Assembly (NCBI RefSeq): GCF_001956295.1
Contig: NZ_MRTD01000007.1
Coordinates: forward strand, 292,416-356,415
Reading direction: 5' to 3'
Length of the DNA: 64,000 nt
Source: Paenibacillus sp. FSL A5-0031
GTDB lineage: Bacteria; Bacillota; Bacilli; Paenibacillales; Paenibacillaceae
The notes below the pieces were generated by a model that had not been told where the DNA came from, did no database searches, and saw only the letters and a program-made list of their open reading frames with translations. The position numbers and the translations under genes were made by a program. Below are positions 24,991-33,057 of the stretch, piece by piece. Position 1 is the first letter of the stretch; the number at the start of each line of letters is the position of its first letter.

Positions 24991-25274
24991 CCAAAAATAA
25001 GGAGAGCGTATTTAAATGACAATGAATCTTAATAAAAAGGTGAATAACGTTTTAATGTAGATGATAGAGGTAGGCTATGTATATGAAGTGGTTAAAAGGC
25101 GAGGGTCATGAGGAGGTATTGCATGGATCAGCATACATATATTACGATTTGGGATACCGTTTTAATGAGTAGGTGATGATTTGGTTTGTGCGGCTTATGG
25201 ATCGGAGTAGAATCCCATCATGATTAAAGATGACGAGGAAGATATTAATAATCTAGAATGAACATTGAAAACCA
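24991..25274. other. Degraded region with very short frames
   Basis: ATG 25016 follows GGAGAG but its frame has only 14 codons. Frames at 25084 and 25122 have 29 and 17 codons. They share phrases such as GGTCATGAGGAGGT with 25455-25470, so the ribosome-binding-site-like pieces may be duplicated relics. No product is recognisable. Confidence 0.4.
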
Positions 25275-25367
25275 TTAGAATAACAAATTATAAACAATGT
25301 AACATCCGAAGGCAGCAAGTCCTAAAGCGATTAATTTAAATGCTGGCTGTAATTTGTAAAATAACAT
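25275..25367 (-). CDS. Putative 30-residue membrane peptide
   Basis: Reverse-strand frame from ATG 25367, with AAGGGA 7-9 nt upstream. The product has a short basic head (MLFYKLQPAFK) and one hydrophobic helix (LIALGLAAFGCYIVYNLLF). It lies inside the decayed element, with the same orientation as two further small membrane-protein genes downstream on the map (25484 and 25706). No family was recognised; small phage or toxin-like peptides are possible. Confidence 0.4.
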   Translation of the reverse strand: MLFYKLQPAFKLIALGLAAFGCYIVYNLLF

Positions 25368-25483
25368 GGCGGTATCCCTTCATTTAATAGATTATATTAC
25401 ATTTAGTTTAACACGGATTTTAATTTGGTTTCAATTAACCGTTTGAATATCGAGGATCATGAGGAGGTTTCATCTAAAAACTT

Positions 25484-25600
25484 TTAAGGTGCAAATGAAA
25501 CGTTGCGAATGATATACCATAATCCAAATAAGTATGCGTAAAAAAGAACGATAAATGCTCCTAATATGATTAATATTACTTTCATTATTTTCTGCATCAT
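25484..25600 (-). CDS. Putative 38-residue membrane peptide
   Basis: Reverse-strand frame from ATG 25600, 6-7 nt after AAAAGGAGTG, one of the best ribosome binding sites in this segment. The product is one hydrophobic helix (VILIILGAFIVLFYAYLFG) between a basic head (MQKIMK) and a short WYIIRNVSFAP tail. No homologue was recognised. Confidence 0.5.
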   Translation of the reverse strand: MMQKIMKVILIILGAFIVLFYAYLFGLWYIIRNVSFAP

Positions 25601-25705
25601 GGATCACTCCTTTTCATCCCATGATACAGAAATTTTTTGTAAGGAGTGAGTACCAACTTTAAATAGTACTGCATGAAAACAGAATAACTTGTAGAGGTAT
25701 ACGGG

Positions 25706-25909
25706 TTAATTAATTACGTTAAGAATGCCACCTACGAGAAATATAACTCCCATAATCAAAATTACTAAACCGCGGTCTCGGTTAAAAGTCTGTTGGCTGT
25801 CACTCGTTTCAGAATCGTCACCAATCCGCCTAAATAACCAAGAATTAGGTTTTTTTATCGAATATATCCCGAGTGTTAAAATAGCAATACCAAGAATTAA
25901 TATGAACAT
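25706..25909 (-). CDS. Small two-helix membrane protein, DUF6199-like
   Basis: A 67-residue protein with two hydrophobic helices (FILILGIAILTLGIYSI and GLVILIMGVIFLVGGIL) joined by a polar loop containing KKPNSWLFRRIGD. The pattern resembles small DUF6199-type proteins of Firmicutes, but this is from general appearance only. ATG 25909 follows GGGAG by about 8 nt on the reverse strand. The function is unknown. Confidence 0.6.
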   Translation of the reverse strand: MFILILGIAILTLGIYSIKKPNSWLFRRIGDDSETSDSQQTFNRDRGLVILIMGVIFLVGGILNVIN

Positions 25910-25994
25910 TATACCAACTCCCTTAATGACAAATACGAAATGATTTATTATTAGTTCCGATTTGAATATTGAAAATCATGAGAGGTGAACAAAG

Positions 25995-26182
25995 ATGAAC
26001 GACTTGGGTAAACCATTAACAACATTATACTTCTTTCTGGTAAGGTTGAGTGCGTAGATGTGTTAGAAGCTGCTACAGATCAACTTTCTGGAGTTGAAAC
26101 TGTGGCTACTGCAAATGTATGTAAATACTTATTACGTTGGAAGCAGAAAAACGGATTAGAAGAGTTCAAAATTTTACATTGA
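25995..26182 (+). pseudogene. Frameshifted DUF3310 (phage protein) remnant
   Basis: An ATG at 25995 (preceded by GAGAGGTG) opens a frame that stops within 22 codons, while from 26039 the other frame reads GKVECVDVLEAATDQL and then KYLLRWKQKNGLEEFKIL to a stop at 26180. These are the two conserved blocks of DUF3310, a small phage-encoded protein (usual forms VECIDAIEA and KYLWRWKxKNG). The upstream part shows small insertions and deletions. It is therefore a broken phage gene. Confidence 0.75.
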
Positions 26183-26271
26183 AAGTCCTATTTTCGTGAT
26201 ATATTGCAAGAAATTTGAAGCAACATAATGCAGGTACAGTCATTAGGCAGTTAATTATATAGAAGAAGCCG

Positions 26272-26302
26272 AAAGCCCTTTTAAATAATAAGGGCTTTTT
26301 CT
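26272..26302 (+). terminator. Intrinsic terminator after the DUF3310 remnant
   Basis: AAAGCCCTT pairs with AAGGGCTTT around TTAAATAAT-like loop and runs into TTTTTC. It is about 90 bp after the broken frame. Confidence 0.85.
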
Positions 26303-26388
26303 TATCTTTATGTACATAAAACAAGGGTGAAAAAAGTGTGAAAAATAATTAGTATTAATCGTATTCCTGCGATCTGCAAAACAAAAGA

Positions 26389-26429
26389 AAACCCGCTAAA
26401 CCCTTGATAATCAAGGGTTTAGCGGGTTT
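26389..26429 (-). terminator. Perfect 20-bp inverted repeat, terminator behind a tRNA 3' fragment
   Basis: AAACCCGCTAAACCCTTGAT (26389-26408) and its exact reverse complement (26410-26429) are separated by one base. On the reverse strand the stem is followed by a T-rich run (TTTTCTTTTG), so termination is for reverse-strand transcription. It lies 36 bp downstream of the tRNA 3'-end fragment and was probably the terminator of that tRNA gene. Confidence 0.7.
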
Positions 26430-26464
26430 ATGCAAATCATTAAAATGATCTAAGTAGTTCTTAA

Positions 26465-26487
26465 TGGCGCCCCGGAAGAGATTCGAA
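26465..26487 (-). other. tRNA 3'-end fragment (likely attachment-site relic)
   Basis: The reverse strand reads TTCGAATCTCTTCCGGGGC then G-CCA: a T-loop, the 3' half of a T-stem, a seven-base acceptor strand, a discriminator base and an encoded CCA. No tRNA body precedes it. Integrative elements that use tRNA genes leave exactly such a 3' piece at one end (attR-like). Confidence 0.65.
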
Positions 26488-26582
26488 AACGTATAGTAAG
26501 TAAGGTTATAAAAAATAGAGTATTCCAGACTGAAAGCGACTTATTTTGTTAGATAGTAGTGAAGTGTATCTCAACAATAATT

Positions 26583-26603
26583 TTGGTGGACAATTGGTGG
26601 ACA
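26583..26603 (+). repeat. Two tandem copies of TTGGTGGACA
   Basis: TTGGTGGACA occurs at 26583-26592 and 26594-26603 (11-bp period). Short direct repeats close to an attachment site are typical of integrase arm-binding sites. They lie about 100 bp from the tRNA 3' fragment. Confidence 0.5.
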
Positions 26604-26658
26604 GGAATATAAATTGCATTCAATTTAACTCAAATAAACCTTGATATAACAAGGATTT

Positions 26659-26711
26659 AAACAAAAAAATCGGGCGCTCCTTTCGGAGCGCCCTTTTCAT
26701 GGGAGAGGAGA
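26659..26711 (+). terminator. Terminator hairpin within the right copy of the direct duplication
   Basis: GGGCGCTCC pairs perfectly with GGAGCGCCC around TTTC and is followed by TTTTC. The segment from CAAAAAAATCG to ATGGGAGAGGAGA is duplicated in shortened form at 24617-24653. No intact gene ends just upstream. Confidence 0.7.
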
Positions 26712-26952
26712 AACCGGACGAAGAGCTTATGGGGAAACGTAAGTCTTCTCCGCGGTTGTCTACGACATCTTGCGACGCCGATAAATTTATTTTGTCCTTA
26801 TTACTGGTAAATATACTTGTTCAAAATGAAAAAAATATCGTCGTACAGATATGGGCAAGCGGCGTCCACAATTTTCGAGTTGCAACTGCTTTATTATGAA
26901 CGGGATTCTATGGTACGATAGGCGGGAATGAGATAGAAGGGGGCAATTGCAA
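26712..26952. other. Leader or spacer before rsmD with a hairpin
   Basis: GAAGAGCTTA (26720-26729) can pair with TAAGTCTTC (26740-26748), and flanking GGAGAGGA with TCTTCTCC is an alternative. A 66-codon frame starting at 26699 has no recognisable domain or good ribosome binding site and is not counted as a gene. The rsmD promoter may be near TACGAT at about 26913. Confidence 0.4.
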
Positions 26953-27549
26953 GTGAGAGTCATTGCGGGCGAGGCCAAGGGCCGCACGCTTAAGGCTGTG
27001 CCTGGTATGAATACGAGACCGACAACGGATAAGGTTAAAGAAGCTATTTTTAGCATGATCGGACCTTACTTTGACGGAGGAATAGCACTGGATCTGTTCG
27101 CAGGTACAGGTGGATTAGGTATCGAGGCTTGGAGCAGAGGCATAGAACGTACTGTTTTTGTTGATCGGGAAAGAATAAGCATTGATACGATTCGTCAAAA
27201 TGTTGAAACGGCGAAGATGGGAAGCGCTGCTGAAATTTATAAAAATGATGCGGAGCGCGCATTGAAAGCGCTAGCGAAGCGGGAGCAAAAGTTCCGGCTT
27301 GTTTTTCTTGACCCGCCATACAAAATGATTACGATGGATAGTCTTATGATGCAGCTTGCCCAAAATCAGATGCTTGAGTCGGATGCGATTATCGTAGTCG
27401 AGCACGATGCAGCTCACCGTTACCCGGAGAAGCTGGAATATTTTGACCAACTGAAGCATGCGAAATACGGGGATATTGCCGTTTCTATATATCAATATTA
27501 CAGCGATGACAGTCATCAAGACGGGAGTGAATCCGATGTTAACGAATAA
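26953..27549 (+). CDS. rsmD: 16S rRNA (guanine(966)-N2)-methyltransferase RsmD
   Basis: A 198-residue SAM-dependent methyltransferase. [17 protein letters not shown] at the start and [16 protein letters not shown] are family signatures; motif I is [19 protein letters not shown], and the catalytic motif IV is FLDPPYK. It methylates G966 of 16S rRNA during 30S assembly (family knowledge). I start it at GTG 26953, 9 nt after AGAAGGGGG, because it then begins MRVIAG like its homologues; TTG 26947 is also in frame. It overlaps coaD by 14 nt, the order also found in Bacillus (ylbH-ylbI). Confidence 0.95.
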   Translation: MRVIAGEAKGRTLKAVPGMNTRPTTDKVKEAIFSMIGPYFDGGIALDLFAGTGGLGIEAWSRGIERTVFVDRERISIDTIRQNVETAKMGSAAEIYKNDAERALKALAKREQKFRLVFLDPPYKMITMDSLMMQLAQNQMLESDAIIVVEHDAAHRYPEKLEYFDQLKHAKYGDIAVSIYQYYSDDSHQDGSESDVNE

Positions 27550-28039
27550 ACAAGAGCGCGTTGCTGTATATCCTGGCACGTTTGACCCTGTAACTTATGG
27601 CCATTTGGATATTATTCGAAGGTCTGCCAAACAATTTGATCGGCTAATCGTTGCCGTATTGAACAATTCGAGTAAAAATCCTTTGTTCAGCGTGGAGGAG
27701 CGCAAAGCGCTGCTTACCGAAGTGACGCGCGATATTCCAAATGTGGAAATTGACAGCTTCCGGGATTTGCTCGTTCGATTTATGAAAACACGGCAAGCTA
27801 ATGTCATTATTAGAGGCATTCGTTCAGTAACTGATTTTGAATACGAGCTGCAGCTCGCTTCAACTAATCATTTGCTTGATGATGAAATAGATACGATGTT
27901 CATGATGACGAATCCGAAGTATTCCTACTTAAGCTCGAGCATCGTCAAAGAGATCGCACAATTTCACGGCGCAGTGCATGAGCTGGTACCGCCAATTGTG
28001 GAGAAGCAGCTAAGAGAGAAATATAACTCGAAAATTTAA
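27536..28039 (+). CDS. coaD: Phosphopantetheine adenylyltransferase
   Basis: A 167-residue nucleotidyltransferase that makes dephospho-CoA from 4'-phosphopantetheine and [21 protein letters not shown] carries the TxGH-type HIGH motif, [12 protein letters not shown] is the phosphopantetheine loop, and [13 protein letters not shown] is the ISSTxxR-like motif. ATG 27536 follows GGGAGTG and lies inside the 3' end of rsmD, implying coupled translation. The longer in-frame upstream reading belongs to rsmD. Confidence 0.97.
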   Translation: MLTNKQERVAVYPGTFDPVTYGHLDIIRRSAKQFDRLIVAVLNNSSKNPLFSVEERKALLTEVTRDIPNVEIDSFRDLLVRFMKTRQANVIIRGIRSVTDFEYELQLASTNHLLDDEIDTMFMMTNPKYSYLSSSIVKEIAQFHGAVHELVPPIVEKQLREKYNSKI

Positions 28040-28078
28040 ATAAATGTTTGAAAAAGCCATTGTTTATCTTATTTTGGA

Positions 28079-29350
28079 TTATATCGATTTACCTGTTCTC
28101 CGGTATGGCAGAAGTATGAGGGATACAAGCAGTCCCAAAAGAGTAAGTAGGATGCAGGCTGATATGGAGAACTGCCATAAAAATGGTAAATCATTTGCAT
28201 TTATGATAGCAGCGACAGTGTGTTGCATAGAGTAAGGATCAGATGGCGCCAACGTTGGCGTTGCTCCAGGCGCGAGTATCGGACGAAGCATTGAAGTGAG
28301 CGGCTTCCACAGAATGATCATAAATACACAGGCATGGAGAGCATGAACGATTCTCCATAATGCGAATGGGAGCAGCTTAAGATCCGTCCCCGTAATGGAG
28401 TATCCAGCTTGTAAAATGCCACTTAGTCCGCTCCATGCAAGCACAGTTGCGATAGCAGCAGCATTCCAGAGCATGCCGGCTCCGGGAGCATCCCAGATCG
28501 CAGCCGCATAAGCACCCATATGACCTTCAAAAAAAGCCTGGCTAATAAAGTTTAGCCCAGCCTTATCTAGCCATGGCGATAGCAGCGGCTCTGATAATTT
28601 TGCAAGCACAGCTGCAAAAATCATAAATCCGCCAATCATCATAAGTTTCTGAACGCTTGCTGCAACAGAGTCGCCAAGCGCTTTGCCGAAGCTGCGGCCA
28701 TCCTGCTCTCTTCCGAGGCGAAATGCCTCAGCTGCACGATGAAGGATGGTGCTGCGATACTCCACGTCATTGGCTGTAACTGGTTGTTTTTGACCTAGTT
28801 GATGACCAGGTTGGACCTGATCTGACCGCTCTTGTCCTGACTGCTCTTTACGGCTGAACAGTGTCATTATAAACATGACCCATAGCGCGGATATCCATAC
28901 GGCTGCAGCAATAATGGCACCTACAATGGGCTTGTGCAGAAAGCCTGCGCCGATAACGACAAGCATAAATAATGGGTTTGGCATATGAGCGAGGGCTAGC
29001 AGCCGCTGGCCCTGTTGTTTTGTAACGACGTTTCTTTTGCGTAAGGAAGCTGTCGCTTCTGCTCCCGCGGGATAACCTCCCATCCAACCAAGAATTATCG
29101 CAAGCGCGGCTTCACCTGGCAGTTTAAACAATCGGCTCATCAGCGGCTGGAGCAGAGAGCCTAGTGCATGCGTGAGCCCAAAGGCTGCAATAAGCTCAAA
29201 CAATACGAGAAACGGCAATAAACCGGGGAATACAATATTCCACCAGACGGTGAGTCCTTGAAGCGAGGCTTGAAACGCAGCATCTGGCTGAATGATGATG
29301 GCAACAACGAGCAATATGGACAGGAACGCTAACATAACTGTTTTAGCCAA
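28079..29350 (-). CDS. ylbJ: Sporulation integral membrane protein YlbJ (nucleoside-recognition/gate family)
   Basis: A 423-residue polytopic membrane protein. QGLTVWWNIVFPGLLPFLVL and ILGWMGGYPAGAEATASL are the gate-domain motifs of YlbJ/SpoIIIAA-linked membrane proteins, which recur in the C-terminal half (IWDAPGAGMLW, WSGLSGILQAG). In Bacillus YlbJ is required for a late sporulation step. A long, poorly conserved loop near residues 165-225 is polar. It is on the reverse strand between coaD and ylbL, as a single gene. Confidence 0.9.
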   Translation of the reverse strand: MAKTVMLAFLSILLVVAIIIQPDAAFQASLQGLTVWWNIVFPGLLPFLVLFELIAAFGLTHALGSLLQPLMSRLFKLPGEAALAIILGWMGGYPAGAEATASLRKRNVVTKQQGQRLLALAHMPNPLFMLVVIGAGFLHKPIVGAIIAAAVWISALWVMFIMTLFSRKEQSGQERSDQVQPGHQLGQKQPVTANDVEYRSTILHRAAEAFRLGREQDGRSFGKALGDSVAASVQKLMMIGGFMIFAAVLAKLSEPLLSPWLDKAGLNFISQAFFEGHMGAYAAAIWDAPGAGMLWNAAAIATVLAWSGLSGILQAGYSITGTDLKLLPFALWRIVHALHACVFMIILWKPLTSMLRPILAPGATPTLAPSDPYSMQHTVAAIINANDLPFLWQFSISACILLTLLGLLVSLILLPYRRTGKSI

Positions 29351-29552
29351 TGCTACTCCACTCCTTTAATCTGCTGCAAAAATAGAAATGATGCGACTCG
29401 CCGAAAGGCAGGGCTAGGGCATCATGAGATGGACAATCTTATACGTTAAATAGTACGCGTATAAAGTCATGGATAGAACATTTGGAGCAGCTTGTCTGCC
29501 TCAGAATAGTTAATGCTATATTTGACTGGCAAATTGGAAGTTTGAACGGGGT

Positions 29553-30614
29553 GTGCGATTGCAAAAACAACGATCAGATTTTCGCAGAATAGCAACGATC
29601 GCTGTATCGACAGCGGCTTTGATGTGGGTATTGTTATATGCTCCAACGCCCTATGTTGTTTATGAGCCGGGGATTGCTGTACCTGTTAAACCGATGGTAA
29701 CGATTGAAAAGGGAGATGCTTTAGGAAAAGGCGACTTTTTGCTGACAGCAGTGAAAATGACGGAGCCTAATTTCTTGCGGACTATTCAATCGATGTGGAA
29801 TTCGAATATGGATGTGCATCTCAAACGAGATGTGCTGCAAGGATACACAAAAGAAGAGTATGCACAAAGGCTAAGCATCATCATGCAGGGCTCGCAAAAC
29901 AATGCGATTGAAGCTGCTTATCATTACGCAGGTTTACCCTATGCAAGTAAGCTGAACAGTGTTGTTATAACGGAAGTAAATCCTATCGATCACCCTTTGA
30001 AAAGTTCATTCAAAGCTGGAGATAAGCTTTTAGGCATTCATGGCGAAAAACCGCCGAACAACTTGGCAGTTTTGTTTGAGACGCTGAGAGGGTATGATAA
30101 GCAGCAAAATGTTTTATTTGATGTGGAGCGCAAAGGGCAGCAACTACAGATCTCTTACTCATCGGATACATTAAAATCTGTCTCGACTAACGAGCAGCTC
30201 TTGAGTGTTCTGGGCATCGTAAACTTGACGGAACAACGCGGCTTGGAACCATCGGATCACAATAACCGCATTAGTATAAAAGTAGGCGATATTGGGGGGC
30301 CATCGGCCGGTCTTGTTTTTGCTTTGCAATCGCTGGATCTGCTAACGAACGGTGATTTGTCGGGAGGTCATCGCATTGCGGCGACAGGCACGATTACTCC
30401 ACTCGGAGAGGTCGGAGCTATCGGCGGAATAAAGCAAAAAGTTGTCATTGCAAGCGAGGAAGGCGCGGAGTTGTTTCTTGTTCCTTCTGATAACTATAAG
30501 GATGCCGAGGCGAAAGCAAAAGCGCTTAACGCCTCGATGAAGGTGGTCAGCGTAAGTACGCTGAAGGAAGCTGTGGAGCAAGTAAAAGATTATCTCGCTG
30601 GGAACGAAAGGTAA
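29553..30614 (+). CDS. ylbL: PDZ domain-containing Lon-like serine protease YlbL (SepM-like)
   Basis: A 353-residue membrane-anchored protease. A signal anchor occupies residues 11-30, a PDZ domain about 125-205 (SVVITEVNPIDHPLK, FKAGDKLLGIHG), and the S16 Lon-type catalytic domain follows, with Ser251 in GGPSAGLVFAL and Lys294 in AIGGIKQKVV; the 43-residue spacing matches Lon. It is expected to face outside and cleave membrane or peptide substrates. GTG 29553 is assumed; TTG 29559 is better spaced from GGGGTG and is an alternative. No obvious terminator before the convergent tmcAL gene. Confidence 0.93.
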   Translation: MRLQKQRSDFRRIATIAVSTAALMWVLLYAPTPYVVYEPGIAVPVKPMVTIEKGDALGKGDFLLTAVKMTEPNFLRTIQSMWNSNMDVHLKRDVLQGYTKEEYAQRLSIIMQGSQNNAIEAAYHYAGLPYASKLNSVVITEVNPIDHPLKSSFKAGDKLLGIHGEKPPNNLAVLFETLRGYDKQQNVLFDVERKGQQLQISYSSDTLKSVSTNEQLLSVLGIVNLTEQRGLEPSDHNNRISIKVGDIGGPSAGLVFALQSLDLLTNGDLSGGHRIAATGTITPLGEVGAIGGIKQKVVIASEEGAELFLVPSDNYKDAEAKAKALNASMKVVSVSTLKEAVEQVKDYLAGNER

Positions 30615-30634
30615 CTTTCATTTATTTATTTCGA

Positions 30635-31885
30635 TTAGGAATCGATGGTTACGGGTCTTTCCGTAAAATCACGGAATAACGATTGAGGGGCATGAATGCC
30701 CGGTACGCCTAGTGAATAGACACTGCTCGCTTGTGTATCAAGCTCCAAATAACGGAAGGGCTTTGGTGCTCTAGCTGCACTCAGCAGCACAGGCAATTTG
30801 GCACAATTTCGCATGCGTCGCAATAAAAGCTTGCCTTTTTCCGTAAAACCAAGCACTCTTATATATTCAACACCCGAAGCAAGCTTATCCGGTGTGAAAT
30901 CAGATTTCTGATGTCCAAGCAGAATAGCAAGAAGTGAACGCTGCAGCTTCGTTCTCGTATAGCGCTTCGTTTTTAAAGCTTCTAGCAGGTCATCGAACTG
31001 GCGCGAGGGCAGCTTGGGAAGGGCATTCAAAATGCGATGCTCCAATCCTTCTGTCATCTCATGCAGGTTCGAAAGTTCATATGACGAGCGAGTCACAATC
31101 GCGTGAAGCAGCGCATTCGTAAAAGGCTCCCAGCTGATCGGGCAACGTCCGCTAGCCCATTCCTGCTGTAAGATTCGCGTTGTGGATTCTGGTACATAAG
31201 CGCGCGCTTCCTCAAGAGATCGTTTCTCGAGCAGCAGCTTGCGGATTGCGGTCGCGCTTGCGATTTGGCTGTCGGTTGCGGTTTCTTGATTGTACTGCGC
31301 TTTCTCACGAGTGATAGTGTGCGGCTCCATTTTGCCGCCTAGCCGTTTCAGCGCAAGCAAATAATGGAGCGCTAATGTATGATTAGGAAGCGCGAATGGA
31401 AAATTAGCGGCAGAGGAATAGCCATGATCCGATAAGTAGGTGGTAATGGCGCTGCTATACGCGTTCGGATAACTGATTCCCGTTTGAAGCAGCTGCTTCA
31501 ATAAAGCTTTAAAGGCTGGCGGCTCGTTTGTAATGAGCTCTGCTGCCTGTAGCAGCGGCTCAAGCTCACCGTTTTCCGTTCCGAAGCAGAAGCTGTCAAC
31601 GACGCCTGTCGCCTCTAATAAGGACACAGCGCCATAGGCGAACCACTCTGCGGCCTGTGTTGCGTAAGCAACCGGCAATTCAATGACAAGATCACAGCCG
31701 CCTTCAAGCGCCATACGTGTTCTAGCCCATTTATCCAGCAGGGCGGGCTCGCCGCGTTGCAGGAAATGGCCGCTCATAACGGCAACGACGGCGTCAGATT
31801 GCGTTATTTTGCGCGATTGTTGCAAATGATACAAATGTCCGTTGTGAAATGGATTATACTCGACAATGAGCCCGACGGTGCGCAT
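30635..31885 (-). CDS. tmcAL: tRNA(Met) cytidine acetate ligase (TmcAL, YlbM)
   Basis: A 416-residue nucleotidyltransferase-fold enzyme. VGLIVEYNPFHNGHLYHLQQ has the NGH (HxGH-like) motif, and SGHFLQRGEPALLDKWARTRMAL is cut here as VMSGHFLQRGEPALLDKW. In Bacillus this enzyme uses acetate and ATP to make N4-acetylcytidine at C34 of elongator tRNA-Met. ATG 31885 follows GAGAGGATC by 6 nt; a longer in-frame reading from 31963 lacks the family start. It is convergent with ylbL and divergent from ylbN. Confidence 0.94.
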   Translation of the reverse strand: MRTVGLIVEYNPFHNGHLYHLQQSRKITQSDAVVAVMSGHFLQRGEPALLDKWARTRMALEGGCDLVIELPVAYATQAAEWFAYGAVSLLEATGVVDSFCFGTENGELEPLLQAAELITNEPPAFKALLKQLLQTGISYPNAYSSAITTYLSDHGYSSAANFPFALPNHTLALHYLLALKRLGGKMEPHTITREKAQYNQETATDSQIASATAIRKLLLEKRSLEEARAYVPESTTRILQQEWASGRCPISWEPFTNALLHAIVTRSSYELSNLHEMTEGLEHRILNALPKLPSRQFDDLLEALKTKRYTRTKLQRSLLAILLGHQKSDFTPDKLASGVEYIRVLGFTEKGKLLLRRMRNCAKLPVLLSAARAPKPFRYLELDTQASSVYSLGVPGIHAPQSLFRDFTERPVTIDS

Positions 31886-31990
31886 TCGCTTGATCCTCTC
31901 TCTGTTAAATGTTGGTTGTTTCACTATAGCATAGAGAGGGAGCACAATCACGGTCTGCATCAAGTGTTATTGAAAAACCGTGTGAAAATG

Positions 31991-32020
31991 TTGACAAAAC
32001 AGTAGTCTGATAGATATAAT
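31991..32020 (+). promoter_or_regulatory. Promoter of ylbN-rpmF
   Basis: TTGACA at 31991-31996 and TATAAT at 32015-32020 are separated by 18 bp, close to the SigA consensus. The ylbN start follows 27 bp downstream. Confidence 0.85.
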
Positions 32021-32046
32021 AATCTTTGTTTGTTTGGGGTGATCTG

Positions 32047-32568
32047 ATGCAGTTTCATATTCAAGAAACAATGTCCAAAGGGTTGAAAACTACAATCGAC
32101 GAACAGCTCGATGTTAGTGACCTTTTTAAAGGACGCCAAGATGTTTATCGTACGGGACCTCTCCATGTATCGCTTCAGGTAACTGGGCACGAAGAGTTTA
32201 TCGAAGTGGATGGCAAGCTTGCCATCGATCTCGAGCTTGCCTGCTCGCGCTGCCTTGAACCGGTAAAGGATCATACGGTTATTCGATTCTCTGAAGTATT
32301 TAAGCGGGCTACGTCTGACGAAGACCGTGATGAGGATATGGAAGAGGAAGAGAGTGATTTCATTGAAGTAAATGCGGACAGACTGGACTTGAAGCCTTAT
32401 GTGGAAGAAGCACTTCAACTGTTCATGCCTTTTGCACCGCTTTGCAGCAATGATTGTAAAGGTCTCTGTCAGACTTGCGGACAGAACTTAAATGAGCACA
32501 AATGCAGCTGCTCCACGGAGAAGGTTGATATCCGTTTTGCAGCGCTAAAGGATCTATTTAAGGAATAA
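32047..32568 (+). CDS. ylbN: DUF177 family protein YlbN (YceD-like)
   Basis: A 173-residue protein of the DUF177/YceD family, which is almost always encoded next to rpmF and has been linked to rRNA metabolism. Cys-x2-Cys sets appear in [10 protein letters not shown] and in [16 protein letters not shown] with a final CSC, likely metal-binding. A strongly acidic stretch (about residues 92-108) lies between them. ATG 32047 follows GGGGTGATC. rpmF starts 38 bp after its stop, under the same promoter. Confidence 0.92.
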   Translation: MQFHIQETMSKGLKTTIDEQLDVSDLFKGRQDVYRTGPLHVSLQVTGHEEFIEVDGKLAIDLELACSRCLEPVKDHTVIRFSEVFKRATSDEDRDEDMEEEESDFIEVNADRLDLKPYVEEALQLFMPFAPLCSNDCKGLCQTCGQNLNEHKCSCSTEKVDIRFAALKDLFKE

Positions 32569-32606
32569 GAGTAGTGCTGATTGAATTTTTGAAGGAGGTG
32601 TTAAAT

Positions 32607-32780
32607 ATGGCAGTACCTCAGCGTAGAACATCCAAGACTCGCCGTGATAAACGTCGTACGCATTTCAAACTTGCAGTACCGGGCATGGTGAAGTGTGAGC
32701 AATGCGGCGAGCTGAAATTGGCTCACCACGTATGCAAAGTTTGTGGATATTACAAAACAAAAGAGATCATTTCCCAATAA
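32607..32780 (+). CDS. rpmF: 50S ribosomal protein L32
   Basis: A 57-residue ribosomal protein starting [16 protein letters not shown], with the zinc ribbon [19 protein letters not shown] (four Cys retained), so this is the zinc-binding (C+) form. ATG follows GAAGGAGGTG. It is the usual partner of ylbN. A strong terminator follows, separating it from the FapR operon. Confidence 0.98.
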   Translation: MAVPQRRTSKTRRDKRRTHFKLAVPGMVKCEQCGELKLAHHVCKVCGYYKTKEIISQ

Positions 32781-32795
32781 GAAATGATGTCTGGG

Positions 32796-32832
32796 ATAGC
32801 ACTTCATCCATGCGATGAAGTGCTATTTTTTT
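32796..32832 (+). terminator. Intrinsic terminator after rpmF
   Basis: ATAGCACTTCATC pairs perfectly with GATGAAGTGCTAT and is followed by seven T. Confidence 0.95.
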
Positions 32833-32895
32833 GCTCATATCGATTCGTATGACGATAGGGAATGGATGAAAAAGCGGTTATATTTTTATGCAACA

Positions 32896-32945
32896 TTGCG
32901 CTCGAGCGTATTTTTTTATATACTTAATTAGTACCAGGTGATAAT
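32896..32945 (+). promoter_or_regulatory. fapR operon promoter with FapR operator
   Basis: TTGCGC (32896-32901) and TATACT (32919-32924) have 17-bp spacing. Directly behind, ATTAGTACCAGGTGATAAT (32927-32945) matches the FapR site consensus (ATTAGTACCTAGTCTTAAT type), an imperfect palindrome. The position over the start region fits repression relieved by malonyl-CoA binding to FapR. Confidence 0.85.
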
Positions 32946-33057
32946 ATCAAGCAACATACATATACTAATCGTACTGATGCCTCACAAGGCCGCGGAACGG
33001 ATATAAGATTGTCTATCATTCACTATTTGGTAAAAGGTGGTGCCGAACATCGAACGA

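Noticed and set aside
25016..25060. 14-codon frame with GGAGAG in front
   Set aside because: Too short to support as a gene; it overlaps the integrase remnant on the other strand and is probably a relic or chance.
26699..26899. 66-codon protein gene upstream of rsmD
   Set aside because: It begins inside the duplicated terminator-leader segment, has no good ribosome binding site or recognisable domain, and the duplicated copy at 24640 does not keep the frame.
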